Assembly (NCBI GenBank): GCA_963732875.1
Contig: CAVTBD010000002.1
Coordinates: forward strand, 62,001-126,000
From: WHSO01 sp963732875
GTDB taxonomy: Bacteria > Pseudomonadota > Alphaproteobacteria > SMXQ01
DNA length: 64,000 nucleotides
Reading direction: 5' to 3'
Both the position numbers and the translations under genes were made by a program. Shown here piece after piece: positions 45,022 through 54,284 of this stretch. Within the stretch, counting starts at the first letter, position 1. Every line of letters begins with the position of its first letter. The notes under the pieces were generated by a model. The model did not search any database, was not told the origin of the DNA, and was given only the letters and a program-made list of their open reading frames with translations.

Positions 45022-46140
45022 CTATTCGCCGCCCTTCTTCTTTTTCTTCTTTTTCTTCTTCTTGGCAATCACGCGCAGTCCCTGTTTCTTTTTCATGGAA
45101 TCGATGAAGGCGAAGGCTTTGTCGCTGGTTCCTGCGATCTGGGCGACCAGCTTGTCCTGATCGGCGCCGCTGATGGCGGTAAGGTCCTCGCTGATGCTCT
45201 TGCGGGCGGTACCGAGGAACTCCTTGTCCTTGACCGCTTTGGCGAAGGCCGCGTCATAGACCTTGACCATGTCGGGTGTCGCGGCGGGCGGCAGCGCCAC
45301 CCACTTGTCGGTCGCGTTGATGCCCTCCCAGTAGTTGAAGGCCTCCTTGTCGAGGGCGGTCTTGAGCTTGGGCCGGATCAGGTCGGGGAACAGCGGCACG
45401 TCGGGATATTCGGCGCGCGGCACGATCTTGCCGTTCGCGTGCGTGCCGGACTGTGCCAGCAAGACGTGGCTCCCCTTCTTGACGAGGTCATTGATGAGAA
45501 AGCTGTTGGCGGTCGAGCTCAGGTCGATCTCGCCGCGCTGCAGTGCCAGCATCAGGGCGGAAGTGCCGCCGTAGCCCGTCACCCACTTGAGGTGCCAGCC
45601 GAGGTATTCGCCGCCCCACAGCGACATGATGATGCCCGACCGGGTACCGTCGATGGCACCGATCACGACCGGCGGCTTGGAAGGATCGGTCAGCCGGGCA
45701 AGCGCATCCTTCTTGAGCAGGAGCATGTCAGCGCCGCGGCTGATGCCGCCCACCATGTGCAGCTTGGTGGGGTCGTATTTGGATGCCTTGGCGCGCCAGT
45801 GGACCGGGTCGGTCTGGCTCGACGAGCCCATGGTGATGACGGTGCCGTCGCTTTTCGCCAGCGTCACGAAATAGTTGAGCGCGGTAATGCCGCTTGCACC
45901 CGGCATGTTGCGGACCAGAAGGGTCGGCTTGCCCGGCAGGTACTGCACCAGATACCGGCCCAGCAGCCGGCCGACGGCATCAGTGCCGCCGCCCGGCGCA
46001 TTGCCGATGATCATGGTGACGGTCTTGCCCTTGAAATTGCCGTCCGCGGCGGAGGCCGGGACGGGGATGAGTCCCGCACAGGCGAGTGCGCCCGCTGCGA
46101 GCGCCGCCGAGGCGGCGTGGCGAAGAGTGACGGATTTCAT
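45022..46140 (-). CDS. TctC/Bug-family receptor with ten-lysine tail
   Basis: 372 residues from the ATG at 46140 (GGGAGG seven bases upstream); signal peptide 'AASAALAAGALACAGLIPVPASA'. Pocket motifs: 'MIIGNAPGGGTDAVGRLLGRYL' and 'NMPGASGITALNYF'. It ends 'VIA', ten lysines, GGE. The lysines use seven or eight AAG and some AAA codons, not one repeated codon, so simple slippage is a poor explanation. First pocket loop (NAPGGGTDA) differs from the other receptors here, suggesting a different ligand. Confidence 0.9.
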   Translation of the reverse strand: MKSVTLRHAASAALAAGALACAGLIPVPASAADGNFKGKTVTMIIGNAPGGGTDAVGRLLGRYLVQYLPGKPTLLVRNMPGASGITALNYFVTLAKSDGTVITMGSSSQTDPVHWRAKASKYDPTKLHMVGGISRGADMLLLKKDALARLTDPSKPPVVIGAIDGTRSGIIMSLWGGEYLGWHLKWVTGYGGTSALMLALQRGEIDLSSTANSFLINDLVKKGSHVLLAQSGTHANGKIVPRAEYPDVPLFPDLIRPKLKTALDKEAFNYWEGINATDKWVALPPAATPDMVKVYDAAFAKAVKDKEFLGTARKSISEDLTAISGADQDKLVAQIAGTSDKAFAFIDSMKKKQGLRVIAKKKKKKKKKKGGE

Positions 46141-46222
46141 GCGAGGCCTCCCGAGACCTTGTTGCCGGCTCTGCATGTGGAATGGGCGGGACGGCTCGAG
46201 CCGGAGGCCGTCCCGAACCGTG

Positions 46223-47212
46223 TCAGCGCGCCGTCAGGGGCGCGTTCTTGTAGAGCTCCTTGACGAATCCGCTGTCGTCGATCTGGCGCACGTGGTGCAT
46301 GTCCCACAGCTCCATGGGGTTGACCTTGCGCGCGTCCTTGTTCTGGCGGATCGCCTCCTGGTAGACGTTCGAGATCGCCTGCATGGAGGGATAGAGTTTG
46401 GGCTCAAGCAGCCGGGCGAGATCGTGATACAGGAAGGTCGCAATCTCGTCGTCGAGCTCGCCTTCATCGTCGTATTTTTCCTTGATGATCTTGATCAACT
46501 CCTGGGGATGCGTCTTGAAGTAGTGGACGCCCTCCATGATACCCTTGAGAAAGCGTTCGACGATGTCGGGATGCTTGGCGATGAAGGTGGACGAGGAGGA
46601 TATGGTGGTGAACCAGATCATCGGCAGGGGATCGACGTCGATCACCTTGAGGCCCGCCTTCTTGGCCTGAAGGCAGCCGGGCGCGGTGACGAAGGCGGCG
46701 TCCACGACACCGTCGCGCACCCAGTGCCACAGCGGCAGGCGCTCCACGTCGCCGTCCTTGAAGCTTGGGTCCATGCTGCCCTGGGCGTAGGGGACCTGGC
46801 TCACGAACTCGATGTCGTCGCGGTCGACATCGAGGCCGCGCTGCTTGCAGTAGAGCCAGTCGTTGAGGCCCGGATGCATGCCGCGGGTGCCGATCTTCTT
46901 TTCCATCAGGTCGGGAACGCCGGCGATGTCGGAATCGGCCGGCACGACCAGCCTGCAGTTGGTGTAGTTGAGGGTCTGGCCAAGGTAGATCCAAGTGTCG
47001 CCGTGGGCGCGCTGGGAATAGGTCGAAACGTGGTTGCCGCCGACGAACTCGACGTCCTCGTTCGGCACCTCGAGGTGCGCGTCCTTGGAGGAAATCTTGT
47101 AGTTGTAGTCGACATCGAGGCCGTATTTCGCCCACGAGCCGGACTCCGCCACGACGTGCAGGAACGGTAGATGGCTGGACGAGCGATAGGGGAAATGGAC
47201 GTGGTCTGCCAA
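46223..47212 (-). CDS. NMT1/THI5-like periplasmic-binding-protein-fold protein without signal peptide
   Basis: 329 residues starting MADHVHFPYRSSSHLPFLHVV, directly with the folded domain and no Sec or lipoprotein signal. 'VEFVGGNHVSTYSQRAHGDTW' and 'VVDAAFVTAPGCLQAKKAGL' follow the NMT1/SsuA layout. A cytoplasmic location is implied, as for 4,5-dihydroxyphthalate decarboxylase, which has this fold, and for THI5. So it may be an enzyme on an aromatic acid rather than a transporter receptor. It lies between two TctC receptor genes, about 80 bases from the downstream one. Confidence 0.75.
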   Translation of the reverse strand: MADHVHFPYRSSSHLPFLHVVAESGSWAKYGLDVDYNYKISSKDAHLEVPNEDVEFVGGNHVSTYSQRAHGDTWIYLGQTLNYTNCRLVVPADSDIAGVPDLMEKKIGTRGMHPGLNDWLYCKQRGLDVDRDDIEFVSQVPYAQGSMDPSFKDGDVERLPLWHWVRDGVVDAAFVTAPGCLQAKKAGLKVIDVDPLPMIWFTTISSSSTFIAKHPDIVERFLKGIMEGVHYFKTHPQELIKIIKEKYDDEGELDDEIATFLYHDLARLLEPKLYPSMQAISNVYQEAIRQNKDARKVNPMELWDMHHVRQIDDSGFVKELYKNAPLTAR

Positions 47213-47365
47213 GGTCGGATTCTCCCGCTTATGGGCGGGACGCGCCCGCCACGATTTCTACTATTGGAAATGTATTTTGTTTTTCAGCATCGCATACTGG
47301 GCGTCGACCTGTCCATCCCGAACCCCCCGTCGTCGCCCGGTTTTCCGGGGGTTGCGGCGGTAGTC

Positions 47366-48448
47366 CTAGTTCGCCACCGCCCTGTTCTTTTTCTTCTTTT
47401 TCTTGCGCTTGAGCTCCTTCTTCACCAGTCCCTTCGCCTCGATCACGTCCTTGGCCTCGGCGATGATGTCCTTGGGTGTGTCGATCATGTTGGCGACCAG
47501 CCCGGCAACTTCCTCGCCAGTTTCGGGCGCGATCTCGAGCTGGAGCTTCTTCGCCTCGGCGAGCAACGTCTTGTCGGCGAGGGCGGCGTCGAACGAGCGT
47601 CGCAGGGTCGTGACGCGCACCGGAGGCAGTGCGGGGGGCGCCACGATGGCGCGACCGATGGCGATGTCGGTCGAGATCAGCTCAACGATCTTGCGCGAGC
47701 GTGCGTCTCTGGCAAGGTCGGTCAGCAGTGGGCCGGGGATGGACGGGTCCTTCTTGACGCCGAGTTGGGCCAGCACGTTGATCTTGTGGTCGCGGATCCA
47801 TTCGGGCTTGGTGGCGAGCCATGATGTCCAGGGCGGGCTGCCAACGCCTTCCACCTCGCCGCGTTCCATGGCGAGGGTGATCGCCTTGGAGCCGGGATAG
47901 CCGGAAATGATTTTGAAGTTCGTGCCGAACAGCCGGTTGGTGAGGGAGGGATAGAACGCCATGGAGCCCGACGCGCTGACCGCGCCCAGCACCACCTCGC
48001 GCTTGCCCGCGTCGGCGAGCGTTTTTATGCCCGAGGAGGCCATCACGATCATGGTGGCGTTGTTGGCCTCCATCGAGCCGAGCCAGTTAAGCTCCTTCGA
48101 CTTGTAGCGCACGCCGGGTCGGTCGAGCACTTCGTAGGTCGGCATGGATTTGTTGAAGATCGAGATCGCCGTGCCGTCGCGCGGCGCCACCGAATAGATG
48201 TAATTGCCCGACTTGATGCCCGACGCGCCCGGCATGTTCTGGACGATCATGTTGGGCGTGCCGGGGATGTGGTGCCCGTAGTAGCGCGCGAGCAGGCGGG
48301 CCGAGGTGTCGTAGCCGCCGCCGGTGCCGAAGCCGACAATCAGGCTGATGGTCTTGCCCTTGTAGAAGCCGTCGGCTGCCACCGCCGCCGGGGTGGCCAG
48401 CATGACGCCGGCCGCAAGGCCGGCAGCCGCAACTGTCCTGATACCCAT
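47366..48448 (-). CDS. TctC/Bug-family receptor with Lys-rich tail
   Basis: 360 residues; signal peptide MGIRTVAAAGLAAGVMLATP then AAVAA. Motifs 'SLIVGFGTGGGYDTSARLLARYYGHHI' and 'NMPGASGIKSGNYIYS' are typical. The end reads KKELKRKKKKKKN then RAVAN: the lysine run lies six residues before the C-terminus. Located just downstream of the 538-residue UbiD gene in the same operon. Confidence 0.9.
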   Translation of the reverse strand: MGIRTVAAAGLAAGVMLATPAAVAADGFYKGKTISLIVGFGTGGGYDTSARLLARYYGHHIPGTPNMIVQNMPGASGIKSGNYIYSVAPRDGTAISIFNKSMPTYEVLDRPGVRYKSKELNWLGSMEANNATMIVMASSGIKTLADAGKREVVLGAVSASGSMAFYPSLTNRLFGTNFKIISGYPGSKAITLAMERGEVEGVGSPPWTSWLATKPEWIRDHKINVLAQLGVKKDPSIPGPLLTDLARDARSRKIVELISTDIAIGRAIVAPPALPPVRVTTLRRSFDAALADKTLLAEAKKLQLEIAPETGEEVAGLVANMIDTPKDIIAEAKDVIEAKGLVKKELKRKKKKKKNRAVAN

Positions 48449-48511
48449 AAGTCGTTCTCCCCATACATCTTCGTCTTGGTCGCGCCGGGGTCTTTGTGCC
48501 CCGGTCGCCGG

Positions 48512-50128
48512 TCATTCGTCTTCGGGCGGGCGGCGCTCCTTCTTGGCCCGTTCCCCGGTGCGGCCGTACTCGCCCTTGACCGCCCAGGCGGCTTCCTCGC
48601 GGTCGCGCTCGGACCAGTTGCCGAGCTCGTAGCCGTGCCACGGCGCGCGCGGCGTGAGCCGGGGAAGCTGCAGCTCCTCCCAGATCTTGCGCGCATTCTC
48701 CATGTACTCCCTGGCGGGCAGAGACACTGGCGGGTAGTCCCACTTGCGCATGGCGTTGATCAGCACGGCCGAGCCGAAATGGCGCTGCACCGTGGAATCG
48801 TTGATCTCCTCGCCCGGCGGGATGCCCGAGGGATCGAGCCCGACCGAGCGGTTGGGCAGCGTCACCATGTCGGCATGAGGCTGCATGCGGTAGGACAGCG
48901 CCCATACCACGGCATCGACGTCGTTGGGATCGATGTCCTCGTCGACCGCGACGATCACCTTGCCGACCATGGCGTTGCGCCCGGCCACGGCGTAGAGCGC
49001 CTGCCATGCGGTCGACGAGTTGCAGCGGCGCATGCGCACCACCACCCAGCTGTCCACCGCGATCTCGTGGCAGGTGACGTCGATCACGTCGGGCAGGTTG
49101 CAGTTGTTGTGCAGGAAGTGCAGGTAGTTGGCGTCCTGGGCGATCTTCTTGAGCATGCTCGATTCGCTCGGCGGCATCTGGCTGATGATTGCCGCGAACA
49201 CGGGGTTCCTGCGGTGGGTGATGGCGGTCACTTCCATGACCGCGTTGTAGAGCCGCCCGCCCATGTAGCCGGTATATTCGCCGAACGGCGCCTCGGGCTC
49301 GAGGTATTCGTGGGAGATATGGCCCTCGATCACGAGCTCGGCATGGGCCGGCACCGTGAGGTCGATGGTCTTGCATTTCACCACCTCGAGCGGCTGGCCG
49401 ATCAGCCCGCCGGCGACAGCGTATTCCTCGACGCCGTAGGGAATGCGCGAGCCCGACGCGTAGGTGACGGCAGCGGGCCCGCCGATCACGAGCGCCGCTT
49501 CCAGCGCCTTGCCCTTCCTGCGCGCCATGTCCCAGTGCTTGAAGCCGTGGTTGCGCGGGCTGATGAACATGCCGAAGCGGTCGGGCGCCTTGACCTGGCC
49601 GCGGTAGTTGCCGACGTTGATCCAGCCGGTCTCGGGATCACGCGTGACCCAGTTGGACGCGGTGGTGTAGGGACCGACGTCGAAGCCGGGCGTCGAGATC
49701 GGGATCGGGAACTCCTCGATGCCGCCGTGCGCCAGCAGGTCCTTGCCGATGTGGACCTCTTCGTGGACCGGGCCGGTTGCGACCTCGACCGGGGCCAGCG
49801 GCCGCGCCTGGGCTGCGGCCCAGCGCTTGCGAATCTCGCTGACCGGGCAACCCATGCCAAGCGAATAGACCTTGCGCGAGGCGGCATAGATGCCGACCGC
49901 GACGGTGCCTTCGAAACTGCGCCCGCGCGAATCGGTGACGTTCTCGAACAGGAAGCCGCGCCGCTGCTCCTCATTGAGGCCGCGGAACTGCCACCGCACC
50001 AGCGGCATCAGTTCGGTATCCTTGTTGATGGGGCGGGTGACGCGGACAAGCTGGCCTTCCGCGTCGAGGCGCTCGAGATGCGCCCTCAGGTCCTGCAATC
50101 CGGCCGTGGTCTCTGCCTTGCCGTCCAC
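48512..50128 (-). CDS. UbiD-family decarboxylase, long type
   Basis: 538 residues. 'INVGNYRGQV' holds Asn171/Arg176, and 'EAPFGEYTGYM' holds Glu279/Glu284; the usual Gly after the first Glu is Ala. The N-terminal 'TRPINKDTELMPLVRWQFRGL' and C-terminal 'KWDYPPVSLPAREYMENARKIWEEL' are shared with the product at 54.3 kb and absent from the four short types, so the cluster contains two subfamilies. Predicted prFMN-dependent decarboxylase or carboxylase of an aromatic acid. Follows the amidohydrolase gene by about 100 bases. Confidence 0.9.
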   Translation of the reverse strand: MDGKAETTAGLQDLRAHLERLDAEGQLVRVTRPINKDTELMPLVRWQFRGLNEEQRRGFLFENVTDSRGRSFEGTVAVGIYAASRKVYSLGMGCPVSEIRKRWAAAQARPLAPVEVATGPVHEEVHIGKDLLAHGGIEEFPIPISTPGFDVGPYTTASNWVTRDPETGWINVGNYRGQVKAPDRFGMFISPRNHGFKHWDMARRKGKALEAALVIGGPAAVTYASGSRIPYGVEEYAVAGGLIGQPLEVVKCKTIDLTVPAHAELVIEGHISHEYLEPEAPFGEYTGYMGGRLYNAVMEVTAITHRRNPVFAAIISQMPPSESSMLKKIAQDANYLHFLHNNCNLPDVIDVTCHEIAVDSWVVVRMRRCNSSTAWQALYAVAGRNAMVGKVIVAVDEDIDPNDVDAVVWALSYRMQPHADMVTLPNRSVGLDPSGIPPGEEINDSTVQRHFGSAVLINAMRKWDYPPVSLPAREYMENARKIWEELQLPRLTPRAPWHGYELGNWSERDREEAAWAVKGEYGRTGERAKKERRPPEDE

Positions 50129-50233
50129 CGGCGTCTCCCTGCTGCGGCGTCCCGCGCTTGTGGCGCGCGGGTTCGCCCGATTTCTGTCGTTCGCGCGGCC
50201 GGTGTCATGCCCCCGTCCGCGCGGCGCGCCCGG

Positions 50234-51391
50234 CTACTTCGCGAGGCGCGGATACCAGGCGCGCGCGTTCTCGCTGAAGACCTTGCGGCGCATCTGGTCG
50301 GTGATGAAGCCCACGTCGAATAGCCAGTTGGGCGGATCGAAGGTGGCATGCGGCCAGTCGGTCGAGAACAGCAGCATGTCGTCGGCCCGACACATTTCCC
50401 ACAGCCACTGGGCGTGCTTCGGATTCTTCGGCAGCAGCATGGGCTGGGTCGAGAAGCGGAAGTGCTCCCAAAGGTAATCGCTCGGCAGGTGGCGCAGGAA
50501 AGCTTCGCCGGCCTCGATCTTGCGCTCGCACAGGCTGATGTCGTGCGGATGGTTGAGATAGTAGTCGTCGAGGCGCAGCGTCATCTCGGGCATCCACCAG
50601 AAGCCGCCTTCCTTGACCGTGCAGCGCAGGTCCGGGAACTTGTCGAACACGCCCTGGATGATCATGCTCGAGATGTAGGAAAGGCCGATCGCCATGGTCG
50701 AGACGCCGAGCAGCTCCGTCCATGTGCGCGCGCCCTGGTGCAGCGGCGTGAACGCCTGCCAGAAGGTGCCGGCGTGGAGCGTCACGACGAGGTCGTGCTC
50801 GAGCGCGGCTTCGAAGATCGGGTCGTGGTCGATGGTGCCGATCGGCTCGTAATTGCCGCCGAATTCCGTGTAGGCGCTGATGAACTGCTTATGATGGCCG
50901 ACGCGGCGGATCTCCCTTGCGGCATCCGCGGGAATGCGTTGGTTGATCATCAGCTCGGCCTTGATGTTCGGGCTGGCCGGGAAGACGTGGTCGATCAGGT
51001 AGTCGTTGTAGGCGGACGCCAGCACCGAAACCCAGGACTTGTGGAACTGGCTTTGCGGGCGCAGGAAACCCGGCACCATGATGACGGCGTCGGCGCCGGT
51101 CTCCTCCATGGACTTGAGCACGTCCTCGCCGGTCTTGGCACGGCCGAAGGTTTCCTGCCCGGTGCCGGGCTTGTCGGTGGCGTAGGACGGGTTGTAGTCC
51201 GAGCCGACCAGCGGATAGGCCTTGAGCTTGGTCCGGTAAGGTTCCGGCATGTATTCGCGCAGCCGATCCCACTCCGGCAGGAGATGGGTGTCGGTGTCGA
51301 TGATCTCGTAGTCGTTGACCTTGGGATTGAGGAGATGAGGTTGGACGATCTCCGCGCGTTCGCGCCCCTCGCGGGTGTTCACGTCGGTCAT
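50234..51391 (-). CDS. Amidohydrolase-2 family protein (ACMSD-like)
   Basis: 385 residues, TIM-barrel amidohydrolase. Metal motif near the N-terminus reads 'IDTDTHLLPE' (Asp34-x-His36), with 'VVTLHAG' later and 'FSTDWPH' carrying the final Asp. ACMSD-type members are zinc decarboxylases or ring hydrolases of aromatic-catabolism intermediates; the first ligand is Asp instead of His, as in some family branches. Between the Rieske ferredoxin and a UbiD gene. Confidence 0.85.
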   Translation of the reverse strand: MTDVNTREGRERAEIVQPHLLNPKVNDYEIIDTDTHLLPEWDRLREYMPEPYRTKLKAYPLVGSDYNPSYATDKPGTGQETFGRAKTGEDVLKSMEETGADAVIMVPGFLRPQSQFHKSWVSVLASAYNDYLIDHVFPASPNIKAELMINQRIPADAAREIRRVGHHKQFISAYTEFGGNYEPIGTIDHDPIFEAALEHDLVVTLHAGTFWQAFTPLHQGARTWTELLGVSTMAIGLSYISSMIIQGVFDKFPDLRCTVKEGGFWWMPEMTLRLDDYYLNHPHDISLCERKIEAGEAFLRHLPSDYLWEHFRFSTQPMLLPKNPKHAQWLWEMCRADDMLLFSTDWPHATFDPPNWLFDVGFITDQMRRKVFSENARAWYPRLAK

Positions 51392-51428
51392 GTCTGGTCT
51401 CCTTCGGTGCCGTGGCAGCCGTTGTAAA

Positions 51429-51737
51429 TCATGCGCTCAACAGGACTTCGCCGTCCACCACCTTGACCGGGTAGGTGCGGACCTGCTGGCGCGGATCGGT
51501 CTCGAGCGCGCCGGTATCCAGCCGCCAGCCCCACAAGTGGATCGGGCAGCGCACGATCCGCGCGTCGGGCTCGAACTCGCCCTGGCACATGAGGCCGCCC
51601 TTATGCGGGCAGATGTTGTGGATGGCGTAGACCGCGTCGCCGCTGCGGAACACGGCGATCACCTGGTGGCCGGCCTTGACCGCGACCGAGCCGTTGTCGG
51701 GAATGTCGCCGAGGCGGCCGACCAGATACTCCTTCAT
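51429..51737 (-). CDS. Rieske-type [2Fe-2S] ferredoxin
   Basis: 102 residues. Ligands Cys43/His45 in 'CPHKGG' and Cys64/His67 in 'CPIHLWGW'. Small NirD/BphF-like electron carrier for an oxygenase. It is the first gene of the minus-strand arm, opposite the UbiD gene at 52.0 kb. No reductase or oxygenase large subunit is adjacent; the Rieske oxygenase at 17.4 kb carries its own cluster. Confidence 0.9.
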   Translation of the reverse strand: MKEYLVGRLGDIPDNGSVAVKAGHQVIAVFRSGDAVYAIHNICPHKGGLMCQGEFEPDARIVRCPIHLWGWRLDTGALETDPRQQVRTYPVKVVDGEVLLSA

Positions 51738-51983
51738 CGCCAGTTCCTTCTACTTACGCCGATGCCAACGGATGCGCCCGGTCCGGGCGCCGTTCATTCA
51801 CAAAAACAGAATGCATTCTGATTTTTAAACTTGCATAGAACCCCGCCGTTGTCTATCCCTGAATCCGGCGCCGCGGGGGCGATTACATAACGACAAGCCC
51901 GCCCGGCCGAAAGCAGGGAGAGACGCCGTGGCGGCGGAGCAGCACATCCATTTCAGGCGCTTGGCGCTTGCGCGGGCACGGCG
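51738..51983. promoter_or_regulatory. Divergent control region of the UbiD cluster
   Basis: 246 bases between the two arms. At 51807-51820 lies a perfect 14-bp palindrome, CAGAATGCATTCTG, in an A+T-rich patch, the likely operator. The same half-site CAGAAT recurs before the IclR gene (about 56835). The palindrome is about 70 bases from the ferredoxin start and 160 from the UbiD start. Confidence 0.55.
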
Positions 51984-53447
51984 ATGAGCGGGCCGCGCAT
52001 CAATGACGAGAAGACTGCGGCGATCGCCTCGCTGCGGGAATTCCTGCGCATCAGCGAGGAGCGCGGCGAGGTCCAGGTGATCGAGGGCGCCAATCCCGAC
52101 AAGGAAATGGGCGCGCTCTACGAGCTCAGCCTCGACCATCTCTATCCACCGGTCCTGCTGTTCAAGGACATGAAGAACTGCGCCGCCGACTGCCGCGTCA
52201 TCATGAACGTGCGCACGTCGAAGCTGATGGTGGGGGATCTCAACCTCGATACCGTGCGCGCCTATCGCGCTGGCAAGGACAAGCGCAAGGTAGAGCCGAT
52301 TCTGCCGCGCACCGTGGCCGGCGGCCCGGTGATGGAAAACGTCATGACCGGCGACGCGGTCGACCTGCACCGTTTTCCGCAGCCGGTGTGGCACGAGGAG
52401 GACGGCGGCGTCTACCTCGGCACCGAGTGCATCGTCATCGTCAAGGATCCCGACAGCGACTGGATCAACGTCGGCACCTATCGCACCCAGGTCCACGACA
52501 AGAAGACCGTCACCGTGTTCACCGAACCCGGCAAGCACGGCGACGTCATCCGCCGCAAGTACTGGGCGCGCGGCGAGGCCTGTCCGGTGGTGGTGTGCTT
52601 TGGCCAGCCGCCGGTGCTGGGCAGCGTCGCGCGTGTCGGCTACGGCCAGGGCGTGTCGGAGCTCGCCATCGCCGGCGGTCAGATCGGCCGCGCCATCGAC
52701 GTCGTCACCGGGCCTAAGACGGGGCTGCCGATTCCGGCGGAGGCCGAGATCGCCATCGAGGGCTACATGGTGTCGCCCGAGGTCGAGACCCGACCGGAAG
52801 GCCCGTTCGGCGAGTGGCCCGGCTACTACGCTTCGGGCCGGCGCGAGGAGCCGGTGACGCGGGTCGAGGCAATCTACCACCGCGATGATCCCATCATCAT
52901 CGGCCAGCCGCCGGTGCGCCCGACCCAGCCCGGCCGCCAGACCCATATCGCGGGCGCGGCGGCGATTTGGGATGCGCTCGAAGCGGCCGGCGTGCCCGGC
53001 GTCACCGGGGTCTGGAAGCCGTCCGCCGCCGGCACGCGCTTCTGCAACGTCGTCTCCATCAAGCAGATGCACGCCGGTCACGCCAAGATGGCCGGGCTGG
53101 TCGCCTGCGGCTGTTCCGCCGCCGCCTTTCTCGGGCGCATGACCATCGTCGTCGACGACGACATCGACATCACCAACATGGCGGAGGTGATGTGGGCGAT
53201 CGCGACGCGCTGGGACCCCAAGACCCAGACCGACATCGTCGATGGCTGCTGGTCGGGCTATCTCGATCCCGTGGTGTCACCGGAAAAGCGCGAGAAGGGC
53301 GACATGACCAACTCGCGCATCATCATCTACGCGGTCAGGCCTTGGCACTGGAAGGACGAGTTCCCCAAGGTCAACGCGGTCGATCCGAAATATGCAGAGG
53401 AAGTACGGCGCAAGTGGCGCGGCAAGCTGCGCTTCCTCGACGACTGA
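51984..53447 (+). CDS. UbiD-family decarboxylase, short type
   Basis: 487 residues. 'NVGTYRTQV' gives Asn162/Arg167 and 'EGPFGEWPGYY' gives Glu272/Glu277. N-terminal 'MGALYELSLDHLYPPVLLF' and the end 'FPKVNAVDPKYAEEVRRKWRGKL' are close to the 44.9 kb product, so the two are recent paralogues on opposite arms. First gene of the plus-strand arm. Predicted prFMN-dependent (de)carboxylase; substrate unknown. Confidence 0.9.
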   Translation: MSGPRINDEKTAAIASLREFLRISEERGEVQVIEGANPDKEMGALYELSLDHLYPPVLLFKDMKNCAADCRVIMNVRTSKLMVGDLNLDTVRAYRAGKDKRKVEPILPRTVAGGPVMENVMTGDAVDLHRFPQPVWHEEDGGVYLGTECIVIVKDPDSDWINVGTYRTQVHDKKTVTVFTEPGKHGDVIRRKYWARGEACPVVVCFGQPPVLGSVARVGYGQGVSELAIAGGQIGRAIDVVTGPKTGLPIPAEAEIAIEGYMVSPEVETRPEGPFGEWPGYYASGRREEPVTRVEAIYHRDDPIIIGQPPVRPTQPGRQTHIAGAAAIWDALEAAGVPGVTGVWKPSAAGTRFCNVVSIKQMHAGHAKMAGLVACGCSAAAFLGRMTIVVDDDIDITNMAEVMWAIATRWDPKTQTDIVDGCWSGYLDPVVSPEKREKGDMTNSRIIIYAVRPWHWKDEFPKVNAVDPKYAEEVRRKWRGKLRFLDD

Positions 53448-53505
53448 GACAAACCCGTACAACGAGCGTTTCACACGCGAGCAACACGAGCAGCAGGAGA
53501 GCACG

Positions 53506-54255
53506 ATGAGCTTGGTGAAGATGTCCCAGAACGAGGTGCGGCCCTACCTCGACGATCTCCAGAAGAAGGTCGAGGCGCGCTGGGAAGCGACCGTCGAGAA
53601 GACCCGTTTCATGCAGGAGCTCGACGCGGGCACGCTGCCGATGGAGACGATCCGGGTGTTCTATTCCAACTGGGGCGCCTTCGTGCCGGTCATCAACTCG
53701 GTCTACATGGTGCAATTCTACAAGCACCTCTATTTCTTCGTCTCCAACGTCGACCTGATGGAAACCTACACGGAAAAGGTGCTGGACGAATTCGGGCACC
53801 CGGCGCCCCCGGGCCACATCAAGATACTGATCTCGTCGGGCGAGGCGCTCGGCCTCACCCAGGAACAGATCCTGACCCAGCCGATGATGCCGGAAGCGCG
53901 CGCGCTCACGGATTTCCACCGCACGCTGGTGAACGACGGGCCGATGCATGAATACTGGGCCTCGGTGCTGTGGGAAGGGGCCTTCGGCAATACCTGCCAC
54001 CGCTGGTTCAAGGCGCTGACGACGCACTACAAGCTCACCCCCCAGCAGGCGGACTATTTTCACAAGCATCACGAGGCGGATACCATGGACCACCTCGGGC
54101 GCGAGGCGCATTCGTCGGTCACCAAGAACGTGCTGAGCCGCATCCTGGTGCAGGGCGTCACCGAGCGGCCGGGCTATCCACTCGAGTACTGCGCGATGAC
54201 GCCGGTCGACCTCTACTGCCAGATGCTCAACGCCATCTACAACAAGACCCACTGA
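53506..54255 (+). CDS. TenA/PqqC-like heme-oxygenase-fold protein, possible diiron oxidase
   Basis: 249 residues from the ATG at 53506 (AGGAGA upstream). All-helical sequence with 'FMQELDAGTLP', 'WASVLWEGAFGNTCHRW' and 'FHKHHEADTMDHLG', where H-x3-D-x3-H resembles the last-helix metal ligands of heme-oxygenase-like diiron oxidases (UndA, CADD). Intact, unlike its frameshifted relative at 40.5 kb. Sandwiched between two UbiD genes, 30 bases before the second, so it probably acts on the same pathway, e.g. an oxygen-dependent step. Confidence 0.75.
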   Translation: MSLVKMSQNEVRPYLDDLQKKVEARWEATVEKTRFMQELDAGTLPMETIRVFYSNWGAFVPVINSVYMVQFYKHLYFFVSNVDLMETYTEKVLDEFGHPAPPGHIKILISSGEALGLTQEQILTQPMMPEARALTDFHRTLVNDGPMHEYWASVLWEGAFGNTCHRWFKALTTHYKLTPQQADYFHKHHEADTMDHLGREAHSSVTKNVLSRILVQGVTERPGYPLEYCAMTPVDLYCQMLNAIYNKTH

Positions 54256-54284
54256 GCGCAACAAGAAGGGAAGGGGGCAGCGTC

